A stretch of 64,000 nucleotides of DNA from positions 6,324,001-6,388,000 of the forward strand of contig OZ005702.1 in assembly GCA_963930775.1 (NCBI GenBank). Direction: 5' to 3'. The notes beneath the pieces were generated by a model. The model was not told the origin of the DNA. It did not search any database and saw nothing but the letters and a program-made list of their open reading frames with translations. Source of the stretch: Cliona cf. orientalis (taxonomy: Eukaryota; Porifera; Demospongiae; Clionaida; Clionaidae). Below, piece after piece: positions 1 to 13,072 of the stretch. Positions within the stretch are counted from its first letter, which is position 1. Each line of letters starts with the position of its first letter. The position numbers and the translations under genes are program-made.

Positions 1-3000
1 AAGGGCTTCAAGACCTTGCTTTCCATCAGATACGATTATCAATACTGTCTCTCTGTATTGAATAGATCTTGATGATCAAGAAAATCAGCTATTACAATTT
101 TTTTACCTATGCTTGTGTTCAATTGCCTTCATGAGACTATTGTAAGATCTATTGCCTTGCAAGTTCACATTTGCTTTTTTCTTCAACAGGATTCTCACGC
201 AGCGACTATGGCCATTCTCAGCAGCTAGTAGCAGTGCTTGATCCTAAAGTTAAATGGTTACTCAATATAACAATTATTATTATCCTTACTAAGATATGCA
301 GTATATCCAAGCTACATTAAAACAAATGTTACGCTAGAACCAATAGCTCTAACCTTTGAACATTCAAGAAATTGGTTGTCAAGATCCAACAAGTACTGTA
401 CAGTCTCATCTTTACCATGTTCAGCAGCACATAAAAGCGGGTTCTGACCATTTACTGAAAAACTGAAGAAAGAAAGTTTGGTAAACTTAGCTATTGATAA
501 ATTAATATTGTACTAATACCTGCCATAATGTTGTAGACATTTCATTTTAACCAAGAGCTTGACTGAATCGACAGATCCACACGAACAAGCATAGATCAAT
601 AATTCAGGACCAAGAAGCATCCAAAAACTCTCCCATGCATTTTTTTCCATGTTTTGCTCAGCACTAGGATTGGATTCTCTCTCAATTATTCGTTCATCGA
701 GTGTTTTTAGGATGCTACATTTGAATGTAAATGTTTGACACACATGCAATGAATTTGATCATGAGACACTGCACTGCCACAGATATTAACTGCTAATACT
801 ACTTACATGCACTCACCATAAGCAATTATTTTCAATTGCTATGTGAAGTGGAGTTTTATTCTCGCTGTTCCTTGATACAAGAGCAGAAAAAACTTCTACT
901 CTGACATTTTGTTCGTTTGATATTTGACGAAGCATTTGATTCAGCTGGCACATACCCTTAGGATAAGTAACATTGTCACTGATCGTCATCAAAGGAAATA
1001 TCACCTATAAGATATTAAAGGTTTACATTGTAGCCATGGATGTGTCAGAGATATCTGTAGCTATAGCTTGAATCATAAACATGCCCATAAGAGAAAAGGC
1101 CTGATACTAATAGTACAAATACAAAATTCTCTATAGAATAATAGAATTATGATACTCAACGTTGCGTTGAGTCTAAATGAACTGTGTGGTGCGTATTTAT
1201 AATTATGCTTTGGCTATTATGAACATGAATGCTATTACTATTATAACATGATTATAGCTATTCCACTAACGTACACAGACATTTACTCAAATTTTAGCAG
1301 TTTTGAGGGATCCAAGTTTAGTGTTGCTAACCATAAAAATTCAATAAATTCTGTACATGCACATAATATTAAAATGGTGAGATCATGTATGTTCACGAAA
1401 GTTAAACCCAACAAATGCTTGTTGATGACTTAAGATTGAATCCCTCAAAAATTTCCTGCTAACTAGCTGGCTAGGTATATATAGCTATAAAATTTTAGAG
1501 TACCTTGAAAAGAGCAGAGTTTCCAATGGATGCAGCTTTATGACCAAGTGTGTTCTGATCATCATCAAGTTCAATTTCGAGGATCAACTCTTGCTCATAA
1601 TTACGAAGAGCCTTAAAATGGTATGTGTATAAGTAATCAATAATACAAGTGTTAATTTCCAATTGAGTCATCTCCCTCATTGGGGGCTCATTTTGCTTGC
1701 CCCATCAATAAATTTCCATCATAATAATTATTATACATAAATACCGTACTTTTTCTAAAATTTCGGCCCTTCTAATTATTTGGTACCCTTTACTGAATGA
1801 TTGAAAAATTAATAGTCTCCAATTTTCGGTGAAGCTATATCATGCAGATTCATGAAAAATATGCACTATGATCGATTCTCAAGGTAGCTTTTGTAGGTAT
1901 CTTGATGAATTTGTCATGAAAAGTAGCTAGCACAGAATACCAATTACCAATAGTTAATAACTTAGCGTGGTTGATTGCGATTGCTTTTCTGCTTTAAGCT
2001 GGACTTATGAAGGTAAGTTTTGCTCCATTTGTGATAAGATGACCCTAGCTCACAGTGTCTCTACTTTCTCAATACAGGGGAAAAGATGTGATGGTGCCGT
2101 TCCTGAGTCACTCCTGCCAAGTTGAAAAATCGGTAAAGATCGAACAAGCTCACCTTTGAACATGAAGTTGCTTCTAATAGCTAACTTAGAGCTCATGATT
2201 ATGCTCCTGCTAGTATTTTTATATAATTTTCTTACTCTTGAATTGCATATCCTGTGATCATAGAGCTCCAAGTGATGATAATTGACCATAATTATTGTAT
2301 TGAAAGTATACAGGCTGCCGATAATATGTACCCACTGTCGATAACTGGTATTCACAATTATTGGCATTACAGAATCATTTTATCAGCAGCCCTATGAGAC
2401 ACCCTACCCCCTACCTCTTGATCCAAGTTCGAAGTTCAGGCGATGTTCTGATGCAACAGAACACGCGGGAGAAAACAGTATGTCGATAATTGGTACTTTA
2501 TGATATCACTATCAGAAAGTAACTTTAACACCTCTGGCAGTGAGGATGCTGTCACTGTGGCTCTCGGCTAGATACACTAGCCATCAGGCCTAACTCATCA
2601 ATAATTCATTACTGTATATAGCAATATTGTATACATGGGGATCGAACCCACACACTCACATCTCCGGTGTGATACCCTACCAAGTACCAAATGAGCTACC
2701 AAGCCCCTGGGAGCAAGCTGGTGGGAAAGAAGGGTATACAAGTGCTGGTTCTTGGTGCCCATTGCATCAGAAACTAACTTTCTCTTGATCCCCACTTAGT
2801 TTTTTTTTCCCAGAAAGATAATCTTGGGACTTGTATACAAGTGCTACAGTAATGATGTCACTATGCTTGGATTTTGGCCGAAAATGGATCGAGGAAAGTG
2901 CCTCCCACTGCTGCCCCTGATTCCGCTACCTATGATGGAAATATAGTTTGCTATTCAGCTATTGGAATGTGGTAAACATTAAATGCAGGCGATAAGTGTG

Positions 3001-6000
3001 ACTAAAAAAACACAGTGTTTATTTGACTCTCATAAGCTTTGATTCTAGTGAATATGATGAAGCCGGTTATTAACTATCTCTTGTGTTTTCTAGATGCCTA
3101 GATCTCCAGATCTGTCGATTTTTGTACTGACGACGACAGAGTTACAAGCTGATAAGTAATTAGAGCTCTCTAGAGCACTTACCTCACATGCTGCATCTGC
3201 ATCCTGCAGTGCATCTATCGATCTGTACACTGTAGCAGTGTGCGTGCTTGTTGACGCCCTTTACCTACATAATTATACTAGATTGTGCATATGAGTAGAA
3301 GCATATGGGGTGCGATTGATAGCTATGGCCAACGAAACGCAATGATCGTGATATTTGTGGACCGGGACTTATCAAAAGATTTGAAGCATAAGTTTTCCGA
3401 TGATTTCAATAAGCTTATGAGTCGCTCAGATACCTTGGTCTCCAAATCTGGCGATTTTCGTGTGCTGAGTAAAAGATTGTACCCCTTGCGAATGTTCATG
3501 GGGGTATTATTGCATTCCAAAGCTTGACTGACATACATGCATACATATATTATTATATTACTGAATAAGACCATGTTAAAGAATTAGACACCTCATACTA
3601 ATGCACTCAGCAAAAATGCATTATTAAGAGCAGTTATGCCATATACAGTACCAAGAACGACCAACAAAGGTCACCTTGAAGCCTCTCAGGAAAAAAAAAT
3701 ATGAGCTGACATGGATTGAAGATTAATTTTAATGTTGATGTCACAGTCATGGGTTGAAGATTTAATGTTGATGTCACAGTGCACCTTTTGACGCTAGTAC
3801 TCCAATAATCCAGCTTAAAAGTGGCATAACTATCATTGGGTTTTCGCTTCTTGCATTCCAGTATATGTGCTTTACCAATCTTGTAAGCCATTGCAGGCAC
3901 AGCTAAAGACGCAAAACTCTCGATCATATCAGCACGGTTTGCCTAAGTACATAAAGGTCATACAGGATGCTTTTAATGATGAAGCCTGGCTGCCAGAGAA
4001 TGAACTAGAGCATACAGCATACAGCAAACACAAGAAAGTTTATTGGGTATCTATCCTAGCCTCTAGAGTCGATCTTCTAAATCAGCAGTATAGCACTGAA
4101 CTCATCAATGATAAACAATATGTTTTAGTACCTGTTCAGTTTCATTATCATTTATACTAGCAGCATCTTCAGGGGCGGATCTAGGAATTTCAGTATAGTG
4201 GGGTTGTAAATATAAATGCGTGCAAAGCGTGCGAATTTTTGCGACCACGCCCACTTTTAATCACCTAATCGCGCCCCAAAGAGTGACTGTGACCCACTAG
4301 CACTAAGTTACTACAACACTTGTAAGTATAGAGCTTTACCACACACCACAGCTGACTCTTGTGGTTTATAGTAGATTATTCATAGCTGAAGCCATGTTCA
4401 GAGTGTACCACTAACCACCGTGCACCACTTGTTGGTTTGAGGCCAATTATGTACTACACAGCTTGTCTGCTGCAGTGGCATCTACTAGGCCTTGTATATA
4501 AGTGGGAGGGACTGCTCAAAATCGTTTGGGGGGGGGGGGGGGAGGGTTGCAACCCCCTGAATCCCCCCCCCCTAGATCAACCCCTGATCTTATGAGAAAG
4601 GTGTGCTTAACAACCCGAGTCTACAGTATATATGCAGCAGATTTCGTGGTGACAGACGGATAGACAAACTGGCACTAGGCCTGCGCTAATTATTCAGGAA
4701 TAAGTTTTTGAATAATAGGCAGCTTTTTGCAGAAGTTGAATGATGGGCTCTTCAAGTGTTCAACGAAGTACTGCGCATGCGCAGACTGTGCTGTCAACAC
4801 GTGCTCCTTTAGACTTTGAACTTCTGCTAGTCTCTATGGCCAGTCCTCGCGATCACTGCTATACGTTCTCAAAGGTCCACAAGCATCTGACCTAACAAGA
4901 AATGATGCCCGTTGGCCAAAAGAGGTCCAGAGGTCAAGGTTCTAGTGAGCCAAAGTCCGTCAATGCAAAAGATTGAGTGAATGAATTTCCTGACGAGTGC
5001 TTGACTGTTGGTAGAGGTGGAAAACTATTTTGTAGTGCCTGTAGGGAAGAGCTAAGTCCGAGAAAGAACATTATCACCAATCATATCGCCTGCAAGAAGC
5101 ACTGGACAAGCAAGGAGAAGGTCAGGACAAGTAAAGCTAGACCAAACTATCATTGACAGTCTGAGGATTTATGATGCTGAGCACCACCCTGCATGTGTCG
5201 GTTAAACTCTGCCAATGAGTCGGTATGTGTATAGGCTCAAGGTTTTGAAGATTTTTTTACGTGCTGCCATCCCTCTCACAAAACTAGATGCTTTCCGTGA
5301 TCTACTCGAGGGGTTGGAAAATGCCGTACGGTCCCGAATATTTTTGAATAATAGGGAGCAAATTTGTGAATAAAATATTTGAATAATAGGCAGATTTAAG
5401 TGAATAATTAGCTCAGGCCTAACTGGCACACACAGACAAAACGACTGTTGTACCCCCTCCAGTACATAACATGTGCACTGAGGGTTGATTACCTCAAATA
5501 TGTTCGGTAGTCTCTCATCAATTGCTTGTTGAAATACTTTACCCCATTCCAAGCTAAAATTGTCATCTCGTCTGGATTGACTGATACTCCTCTCAAAAAT
5601 GAACTCTACGATTCCGAGATATCCTCCACGAGCCGCAAAGAATAAAGCCTTTGTGATATCATCAGTGTCATATTTTTTCATTCTGCATTAAAAAGCACAA
5701 AATTTAAATTCAATGCATAGCCACATCCATAAACTACTCACAGGCTGAATATAACTTTCACAGAACCAAGGTCTCCCCGTTCAGCTGATATTTGGAGGGC
5801 TGTCTTTCCTGTTGCATCACTTATGGTCAAATATTTGTATCCATGCTTCTCAAGGAATTTTTTTGACATTATCTCATGATTGCATGTAAGCAATGCATGG
5901 GCAGGATGTCTTCCAACATCATCAAACATATCCATAGCAACATCATTGAAAATCTCTACCTTCATCACTTCATCAATGAATTCAGGAACTTCACTGTAAG

Positions 6001-9000
6001 ATAGATGCTCATGAAGCAACCATGAAATGTAGTCATTGGTACCTAAACTATAGTATTCACTGAAGAGTTGCACCACACCTGATACTTCGTTTGGATTCCT
6101 ACCAATGTAGATAGCATTCGTACCCCCTTTGACCAACACCTTTGCTATGTCCATTCGTTGAATATCGATAGCCAATTCAATCATGGAGCACGATTCCATT
6201 ATTATTTTGATAGTGTGAGAACGTTCTTTTCTATACATATAGTATACAATATCAATGTTCAATACTTCTGATTTTTTATCTGCTTTCTTGGTGAGATCTT
6301 GGGTGATAAATAAGTCAGCCTTTTCGGGACAACTGTTATGCAGACAGTAGACAAGTGCCTGTGTGAGTGGATTTCCTGTCAAACCGTTTCCCATCCAAGG
6401 ATCTGCAAAATGAAAAAAAAAATACATGATTGTGACATGATACATAGGCTCCAAATGTTTGAATAATGGATCACCATGCATGTAGACTAGACTGCTTATG
6501 CTGTACTTAGGCAAGTTATTGACTATCTGATACACGCCCTAATGTTTATTGCTTATATTTGTGGTAGTAATAACAGTATGGCATACATCGCTATAATTAT
6601 TTTTGAATTTAATTCTTTGAGTGAAAGCCACATACAATGTGTATATGGAATCACTGACAAGTGCAAACAGCTAGCCAAATAACATTTAAACGTCTGAGTA
6701 GGCAGCATTATGTAACGTTTGTAGTTACTACCTAACTACTTTATAGTTTCAGGATAGTGTTCCACTCCATGTAAAATTATCACACACCATTACAAGATCA
6801 TTAGCTATACATTTATGCTGAGCTCACAGGATTAAATACTAGTATTAGCTACTACGTCATAAGATTCGATTCCTACCTGGTTTTGAACCTGACGCACTAT
6901 TGTCAACCTAATCCGCATGCATGTGTAGGTGGGTTGCAAAAGAGTGTTTTCTTATTTGTACATGTATATTATACTATATTATTAGCTATTTGCCTTAGCA
7001 AGGGGTGGTCACATATATATCTGCTGTACTGACACACGCGACGGGATCAAAGTGAGATCAAGCGGTCAAGCTGTAAAATTGGAGACAATCAAGTGATCAA
7101 GATGTCCATTTGCACTGCTCAAATCAAGATCAAGATGGATCCTGTCTTTGACTCCACCCACGCCCCACCCACCCCCAGTTGGCAATCAACGGTCAAGACT
7201 GTTGTAGCTAGCAGTGTGATCAAGCGATCAAGGTCCAAAAATGGCCCTGATCAAATTTCGATCCCGGTCGCGGGTGTCAGTATAGTAGGTACAGCTATAG
7301 CGTAATGTGCCAATTACCGACAGATACCTACTATCGGAAATACGGGTATCGATTATCGACATAGGGCCTTAGTATAGGCAGTGGGCGTGGCGCGTTTAAT
7401 AATAACTTCGCGTGGTCGATTGCGACTCGCTTCTCTGCTTCAGGCTGGACTTTTGAAGGTATGTTTTGCTCCATTTGTGATAAGATGACCCTCACAGTGT
7501 CTTACTTTCTCAATACAGGGGCAAAGACGCGATGGTGCCGTTCCCGAGGCGCTTCTGCCAAGTTGGAAAAAACGATAAAGATCGAACAAGCTCACCTATG
7601 AACATGAAGTTGCCTCAGTACTTAGAGCTTATGATTATGCACCTGCTAGTATTTTTTGTATAATTTTCTTACTCTTGGATTGCATACACTGTGATGACAA
7701 AGCTCCAAGTGACGATAATTGATTGTACTGAAAGTATACGGTGTGCCGATAATACGTACCGACTGTTGATAACTGGCATTCGCAATAATTTATTAGCTAA
7801 AATTGCCATTGCAGAGGTATTTTTATTGGCAGCCCCATGAGACTTTAAGTACTTGTAGCCCTGGCGACGCCCTACCTTTTGGTCCAAGTTCGAAGTTCAG
7901 GCGATGTTCCTAAGCAACAAGGCCTCTGTTCCCACGAAGTTAGTCATGCAGCTCGCTAGGTGGCACTGAAGAAATTAATGATAACCATGAACTACCCTGA
8001 GGGCACTAAAAACAAGTAGCTATAGAATAAAATTGAAGGGTGAAGTAGGGATGGCAGTGCCAAAAAATACACGAACAAATGCAAGATTTGTAGGGATAGC
8101 TAACATATCACACCCACTATATTATTATATCCCTATACGCTTGCTTTTTGAGTAGCTAGCCGTGCACACACATAATATTATTATATATTGGGCACATGCG
8201 GGAATGGAAAATTAATACCGTATACCCATGGATCAATCATTATCAAAATAATAATATTATAGCAATACTTTACATACTGAATCAGAAGTGTATGATATTA
8301 ATTATCGATTGAGAAAAGTAAGCATAGGGATGTATAGTGGGTGTGATACATTATCCCTACAAAATCTTGTTTGTGTATTTTTTGGCCCTGCCATCCCTAC
8401 TTTATCCTTCAATTTTTATTCATTGTTTTTTATAATTATACTGGGATGATATTAATTTTTGTTTCATACATTAAATTTTAGTTCACAATGAAGTAATTTT
8501 GTATGCAATATGTTCGAAGGTGGATATAATAATATAACCACATGTTTTGTCAATAATTATATTAATTCCACTTACGTGCTCCGTTCTCGATCAACATCTT
8601 TGCCATACCGTGTTGATTAAAAACAGTGGCACGTGCAAGAAGAGTCATGTAATACAAGGTTGACCCTCCTTTGACTTTAGATACCATAGACTGAATGCAG
8701 CAAACATCCAAGTATCGATCAGGACCAGGGCATGCTCCAGCACAATTTTTCATGTGCAGAATACTTTCCTGTAGCCTTTCTATGCTTCCTCGTTCAATTG
8801 TCTGAATAGATAAATGTTACAGTAACAGGTAGCTATGATATAGAATATAAATCAGTCAGATCTGCCCAATGTAATTGAATTTGATAACCATGCAGCATAA
8901 TCTGATATTAGCTATAGCATATTAATCCAGTTTAATTTAAAGGAGCTTCCATTAACTTAAAGGCATGCAGACAAGACCCAGATGCAAGGATGAATCATTG

Positions 9001-9433
9001 GGGTATTTACTTTGCGTAATGTTATTGTTTATAGCAATGAATGCACGTTTTACACCAATTAAGCAGATAACTACAAGGATGAATTTTGGTATTATAACTT
9101 CACTTGGTAGTAATGAAAAGTATAATCATAAGTTACTCTCAAAAGTGTATAGCCATTTGGGGAGGGTTGTATAATTATACTACAGCTATACAAGCTTTGA
9201 AACATTAATTTAAAAGATAATGAGCACTATTATGAGTGCGAAATTAAAAGTAATTTTGACCGTACTACAAAGAGACATACCTCCCAAGCATACATGAATG
9301 CCTGCTGGAATTCACATGAGCATTCTCTGAGATCAGTGAAGTTGTCATCCCAGTTCAACATCGCGTCAGGAAAGTCAGATCTCATAGCTTGAAAACCACT
9401 AAGAAGATCGTGTTTTTGTGGTAATGATGCCAT
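1..9433 (-). CDS. Ankyrin-repeat protein, multi-exon, 3' end beyond the window
   Basis: Ten exons read right to left: 9281-9433, 8576-8801, 5742-6402, 5493-5682, 1504-1671, 817-1004, 520-714, 354-462, 107-243 and 1-52 (continuing off the edge). Every exon has GT/AG borders and every join keeps the frame, giving about 693 codons. Ankyrin signatures are visible, e.g. TPLHIAIENN, NPLLCAAEHGKDETVQYLL, DQALLLAAENGHSRCVRILL and TALQISAERGDLGSVKVI; other repeats are degenerate. There is no signal peptide or membrane segment, so a cytoplasmic scaffold or adaptor role is inferred. The start is placed at MASLPQ (9433), with A at -3 and G at +4. An ankyrin-like upstream exon may exist at 9527-9640, but it does not join in phase. 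The acceptor at 1671 is the least certain. The 4-kb intron between 5493 and 1671 is filled with repeats. Confidence 0.75.
1963..2475. repeat. Dispersed ~510-bp repeat, copy 1
   Basis: The segment from the gcgtggttgattgcga stretch through the tctcaatacagggg and gatcgaacaagctcacct stretches recurs in the same orientation at about 7407-7915, with scattered substitutions and small indels. No coding capacity is convincing. It lies inside the long ankyrin-gene intron; the second copy lies in another intron of the same gene. Confidence 0.75.
2636..2795 (-). repeat. tRNA-derived SINE-like sequence
   Basis: On the minus strand the sequence has an A-box-like TAGCTCATTTGGTAC and, about 40 bases on, a B-box-like GGTTCGATCC, with a GGGG...CCCC pairing around it as in a tRNA. 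The anticodon region does not fold into a standard tRNA by eye, and about 80 bases of unrelated sequence precede it. A tRNA-related SINE fragment or tRNA pseudogene is more likely than a functional tRNA. Confidence 0.5.
3168..3505. repeat. Degenerate copy of the CCCCGCGCGC-ended repeat family
   Basis: The left part (agagctctctagagcactta, then tgctgca) and right part (a ccccttgcgaatg-like end) correspond to the better-preserved copy at 33478-33849. The internal stretch about a short purine/pyrimidine motif with ccagatctggcgattttcgtg is also shared. ORFs here are chance products of the repeat. Confidence 0.5.
3867..4160 (+). other. Open stretch of unknown origin
   Basis: A 97-codon open frame (HGLPKYIKVIQDAFNDEAW and beyond) lies directly before a MITE. 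The composition looks protein-like (Glu, Lys and aromatic rich), and an acceptor-like ttgcag sits near its start. I do not recognise it. It could be a fragment of a transposon ORF stranded in the ankyrin-gene intron. Confidence 0.2.
4170..4586. mobile_element. MITE with CAGGGGCG ends and 5-bp TSD ATCTT
   Basis: A ~417-bp non-coding element. Its left end reads CAGGGGCGGATCTAGG and its right end is the approximate reverse complement, CCTAGATCAACCCCTG. ATCTT lies immediately outside both ends. Poly-G and poly-C runs flank the right subterminal part. End motif and TSD length match the elements at 12594 and 18248. Confidence 0.8.
4676..5421 (+). mobile_element. Decayed hAT-like transposon with BED-type zinc finger remnant and 8-bp TSD
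   Basis: The ends TAGGCCTGCGCTAATTATTC and its inverse (GAATAATTAGCTCAGGCCTA) bound a 746-bp element flanked on both sides by ACTGGCAC, an 8-bp TSD as expected for hAT elements. Inside, on the plus strand near 4985-5157, an open stretch reads LFCSACREEL followed by NIITNHIACKKHW, a C2-H/H arrangement like the BED finger at the N-terminus of hAT transposases, ending at a stop. The catalytic domain is missing, so this is an internally deleted, inactive copy. Confidence 0.8.
7407..7915. repeat. Dispersed ~510-bp repeat, copy 2
   Basis: Direct copy of the segment at 1963-2475. It sits in the intron between ankyrin-gene exons 8576-8801 and 5742-6402. Short runs of GATCAAG-like sequence lie just upstream (7040-7270). 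Confidence 0.75.
8028..8422. mobile_element. Fold-back element with ~110-bp inverted arms
   Basis: The left arm (about 8028-8145, containing gtagggatggcagtgcc and atcacacccactata) is repeated inverted at about 8310-8422 (tatagtgggtgtgat, ggccctgccatccctac). The loop is AT-rich. No ORF. It lies in an ankyrin-gene intron. Confidence 0.75.
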
Positions 9434-9526
9434 TGTCTTTCCTGTAGCTAACATAATGATATTATTGTGATAATATTATGGCATATGATTGTGTGCATAT
9501 TAAGGAATAGTACTAGTCATGAACAC

Positions 9527-9640
9527 TTGACCATCTCCCCAGTAGCTGCACAGTGTAATGGTGCATGTGGTAAAAGGTCGTCAATAGAATGCGTACACAT
9601 GGATCGATCAGGCTGGCCCCAGAAATCATGGAGATGGCGT
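9527..9640 (-). other. Possible upstream ankyrin exon or exon relic
   Basis: On the minus strand this stretch reads APLHCAATGEMVKC, a good ankyrin helix start, between a plausible acceptor (TCTTAG) and donor (GTGTTC). Joining it to the next downstream exon would break the frame, since the donor leaves two bases where one is needed. It may be a relic, an alternative exon, or linked through an unseen mini-exon. Confidence 0.35.
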
Positions 9641-9699
9641 CTAAGATCGACTCTCAACCTTGATAGCGACAAGTTTTGATGCTTCAATCACAGAGACAA

Positions 9700-10535
9700 A
9701 CTCGACAGCACAGTATTCCTTCCGAACTTTAGGTTGGTCGCACTGCTGCAGTCTCGTGACGCGCGGGCCAGCCCCTTATGACAATGATGCGTGCTATATA
9801 TAGCGCAATGCTATCCACGACATTACATAAGTCAAGAAAACACGTGAAGTTCAACCAACAGTACCGTGTTTATGCTAATAGAACGCATGATCCAATTACC
9901 GCAAGAAAATTCAATTCCAGGAATTATTTGTATTCTATTAGAACGGAAGCGACTGTCTGTAATTATTTTCTATGAATCTAATTAGCGCAATAATGCTAAG
10001 GTGAGGCTATTGCGCATGCTCAAACCGCGTGCTGCACGGTTAAACCACACCTGCTTAGTAATGAACCGTTCTGGAATCCTCTATATTATATCTCGCTCTG
10101 TCTCTCGGACTCGTTGCTAGCTATAGTTAACCAAATCGCAAGTGTCGTTCGTCGTTCATGAGGGTACTAAACTACACTCGGGACTGACCTTAGTTGGAAC
10201 TGCACTAAGTCCAGCAGCCAGGGCCTCAGGCTGCGATCAGCACGATTCAGTGGCATCGCTAACCATGCGTCGCGGCTTTTTTTTGTTAGAAGGCCTTTCT
10301 CGGGCTACCCTCATGATGATCGGGGCCAGGGGCACAGGTACGATACCATCGATAGCCACTATTCGTCGTCGCTCAAAGCTATGCTAATTGTTCTATCATC
10401 TAATTAACGCAAGAAAATTCACTTCCTGGAATTGTTTTGACTCTAATTGTGCGCAAACCAGATTTGAAATTATTTTTTTTGCTTGCGTTCTATTAGCATA
10501 AACACAGTACTTCTCAGAGAAAGTAGCGTTCAGCT
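9700..10535. repeat. Intergenic region with a large imperfect inverted repeat
   Basis: The stretch 9850-9945 (accgtgtttatgctaataga and gcaagaaaattcaattcc) reappears inverted or rearranged at about 10405-10530 (tctattagcataaacac). The interior has no recognisable coding sequence. Probably a non-autonomous element; ends not resolved. Confidence 0.45.
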
Positions 10536-10892
10536 TGTAATGTATTCGCTGGATACACGCGTAAGATACTCTACATATTAAATTTTTACTGATTTTCAAG
10601 TCCCAGAAAGGCTCCAGCGAGGCCCTGGATTTTTTCATAATTACCTCATAGGTTACATCATAATTTCATCATAGATTACACCACAATTACCTCATAACCA
10701 CAGAAAAGTAAATTGCTACTGGGGAGATAATATCATGGGAATGAGTAATGTATGGGATTTATTGTACCAAAGCACAAGGGCACAAAGCGGCCCGCAGACT
10801 GAGTGCAATAAATGCCATGCATCCTGTGTGCATATTATATCTTGTGGGCATAAAGCTACCATAGAAAACTAGAGCTCTGTAGATCTAGAGCA

Positions 10893-11457
10893 CATACCCC
10901 GCGCGCTGTAGCAATACTCTGTGGCATAGCTGTTTTATGACTTGACGACCCTTTCCAACACTGAGCTTGAGCATGCGCAGTTGCATCAACATAGACTACT
11001 ATAAGTATGTTTGATGTCACAATCATGGAATAATGGCTGATATGCATGACAGTATTAAAGCTCACAGAAAATCTTATCTCCCTAGCTATAAGCTTACGTG
11101 TCGATCGTTAGTATATACAGTGCACATGCCAGCTGCAGCAGCACGAACTTTGAACCTATTAGTATTATTTCGTAGACCACACCCCTCGATGCAGGTCACT
11201 GATGCTCGAACTCGCCTCTGCAATGGCGACGTCTTCGCTCCGTCGAATCCAGTGCCTCTAAACATACGGATTTGTCAGTATTTTTTTTTTTTTTACTGAA
11301 ATCTGACCATAAATACTGACAAAAGTTCAAAAATACTGAAAACTGGGAGAATTTAGTACATGATAGCACGCACAGATGCCTAGAACGCGAGATCTGGCGA
11401 TTTCGTGCCGACGACGACCGACAGACAAATTACCCCTTGCGCATGCGCGCGGGGTAA
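10893..11457. repeat. CCCCGCGCGC-ended repeat, long copy
   Basis: Begins with taccccgcgcgctg and ends with gcgcatgcgcgcggggta, like the copy at 33478-33849, but is about 190 bp longer. The surplus interior (around 11020-11300) includes a 12-base T run and no gene I can support. Confidence 0.6.
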
Positions 11458-11607
11458 TAAGCTCTCATAGTTATATTATAGCTACTTTCTACCAATAGCT
11501 TTCAGTACGTCTAGCAGTAGGCTCCACAATAGTATATCATGCAGATAAATTTCATAGTAGCTAGACAACTATCTGCCCTAGTTTTGTGGAACAATCGCCC
11601 TAGTAGG

Positions 11608-12006
11608 CATAGGCGTCAGTTGGATATCATAAGTGGGGGGTCACAGAGTTCCATCTGACAGATGGACATAAAAATACCTTTGGGAAATTGTAAATACCCA
11701 GACTAAAATCACTTAATTAATATAAATAATTACCCATACTTTTGGGAAATTGTAAATATTTACGTACCCAGAATCTGATATCTATTCTGGTACATTCAGA
11801 ACATTGATTAAAAAGCATTTATACACTCAGATCTTGTGATATTTAATATGCTTTCGGTTCTGAACATGGCTATTTGTACACATGAATCTCGTAATAATTA
11901 TTATTACCATGATACATATCATTTTTGTAATAAAGAGCAATAATTATTACTGAAGCAAAATGAGGGGGCCTGTGCCCCCTCAGGCCCCCCCAAAATGACG
12001 CCTATG
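11608..12006 (+). mobile_element. 399-bp hAT-type MITE, 8-bp TSD CTAGTAGG
   Basis: Terminal inverted repeats CATAGGCGTCA / TGACGCCTATG, flanked by perfect 8-bp CTAGTAGG duplications. The interior is AT-rich with a G/C-rich subterminal block (gggggcctgtgccccctcag). A near-identical copy lies inverted at 16404-16791. No coding capacity. Confidence 0.9.
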
Positions 12007-12593
12007 CTAGTAGGTGGAGCTAACGCTAGTTCCCAAGAAGGCTTTGAATTCTAGCGACTAAATTTGGTCAGAATTCTTTCATGCTTCAAAAGTGACAAAA
12101 GGTCTTTAATATAGTGGTTTTGCTACACATGATTGCATGCAGCTGCAATACAGAAATCTTATGACCTACCTCGAATACCGAGAGAGTACGCCGTGAGCCA
12201 GGTCGCCAAGTCTGAGTCCGATGATAAACTAGGAGAGAATTATTATAGGCACTGGATCGTGCTGTAAACTTAAAAGTCTGCGACTCGCCAACGTATCACA
12301 GCCTGGGTAAGTTCAAGCCTGCATGCAAGTTGACTGCAAAACTGACGACAAAGCGGTTACTTTATGTATACATTTGTGGGAGTGGTCAACACTTCCGCTC
12401 TATCACAATCGCTTGAACCAGAGATTACACGAAATCGCCACGCCCCCTTCCACCCCGCCATGAATATCACTAGTGTCATGCAGGGCCTGTTTGGGGCGAG
12501 CCTGAGCTGAGCCTCTGAAAGTCTCTGTCAGTAGCTGAGACTCGAAAACTTTAACAAAGACATAGCACAATAGATCATGCAGACCACCGATAC

Positions 12594-12953
12594 CAGGGGC
12601 GTAGCCAGGATTTTAGAAAAGAAGGGGCAAGATGGCGCGCGAAGCGCGCGGAAATTTTTAGACCGGAAACCACACCCACTAATTAAATCACGCACTCCGT
12701 TTTGTGCCCTTTGAACTCATCAAACGTTCGAGATTCCAGACTAGACACTGCTCGATCGAGGCATAGCTCGAAAATTTGTTTATAGATAGCTTTTTAGTCA
12801 GCTTTTCTGTGATGATTTTTGACTCTGAAGACTGCTGTAACAACTTGGTGCTGGTATTTATACGGTAAGAAGTGATAAATATTACATGACTCTGGGAAAA
12901 AAGGGGGGGCAAATGCCCCCTGTGCCCCCCCCCCCCCCCCGGCTACGCCCCTG
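12594..12953. mobile_element. 360-bp MITE, CAGGGGCGTAGCC ends, 5-bp TSD GATAC
   Basis: Terminal inverted repeats CAGGGGCGTAGCC and GGCTACGCCCCTG are perfect. GATAC lies directly outside each end. A poly-C tract precedes the right end. Short ORFs inside are chance frames. Confidence 0.85.
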
Positions 12954-13072
12954 GATACATATCCATGCAAGCAGACAATGACAGACAGTCTCATAGTGCT
13001 ATGTAGGCCTATACATCTGCACGATAGCTAGTTCCCTCGACATAGTGTCTGCTAACAATCAAGAGAAAGTTA

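Noticed and set aside
1744-1860. Second complete copy of the CCGTATTTCTTC mariner-type MITE
   Set aside because: Left end and subterminal motif are present but no matching right end was found.
2636-2711. Functional tRNA gene on the minus strand
   Set aside because: A- and B-box-like motifs are present, but the anticodon arm does not form and the sequence is fused to unrelated repeat sequence; SINE/tRNA relic is likelier.
10142-10387. 81-codon ORF with GC-rich composition
   Set aside because: Lies between inverted repeat arms, no domain pattern, no splice or promoter context.
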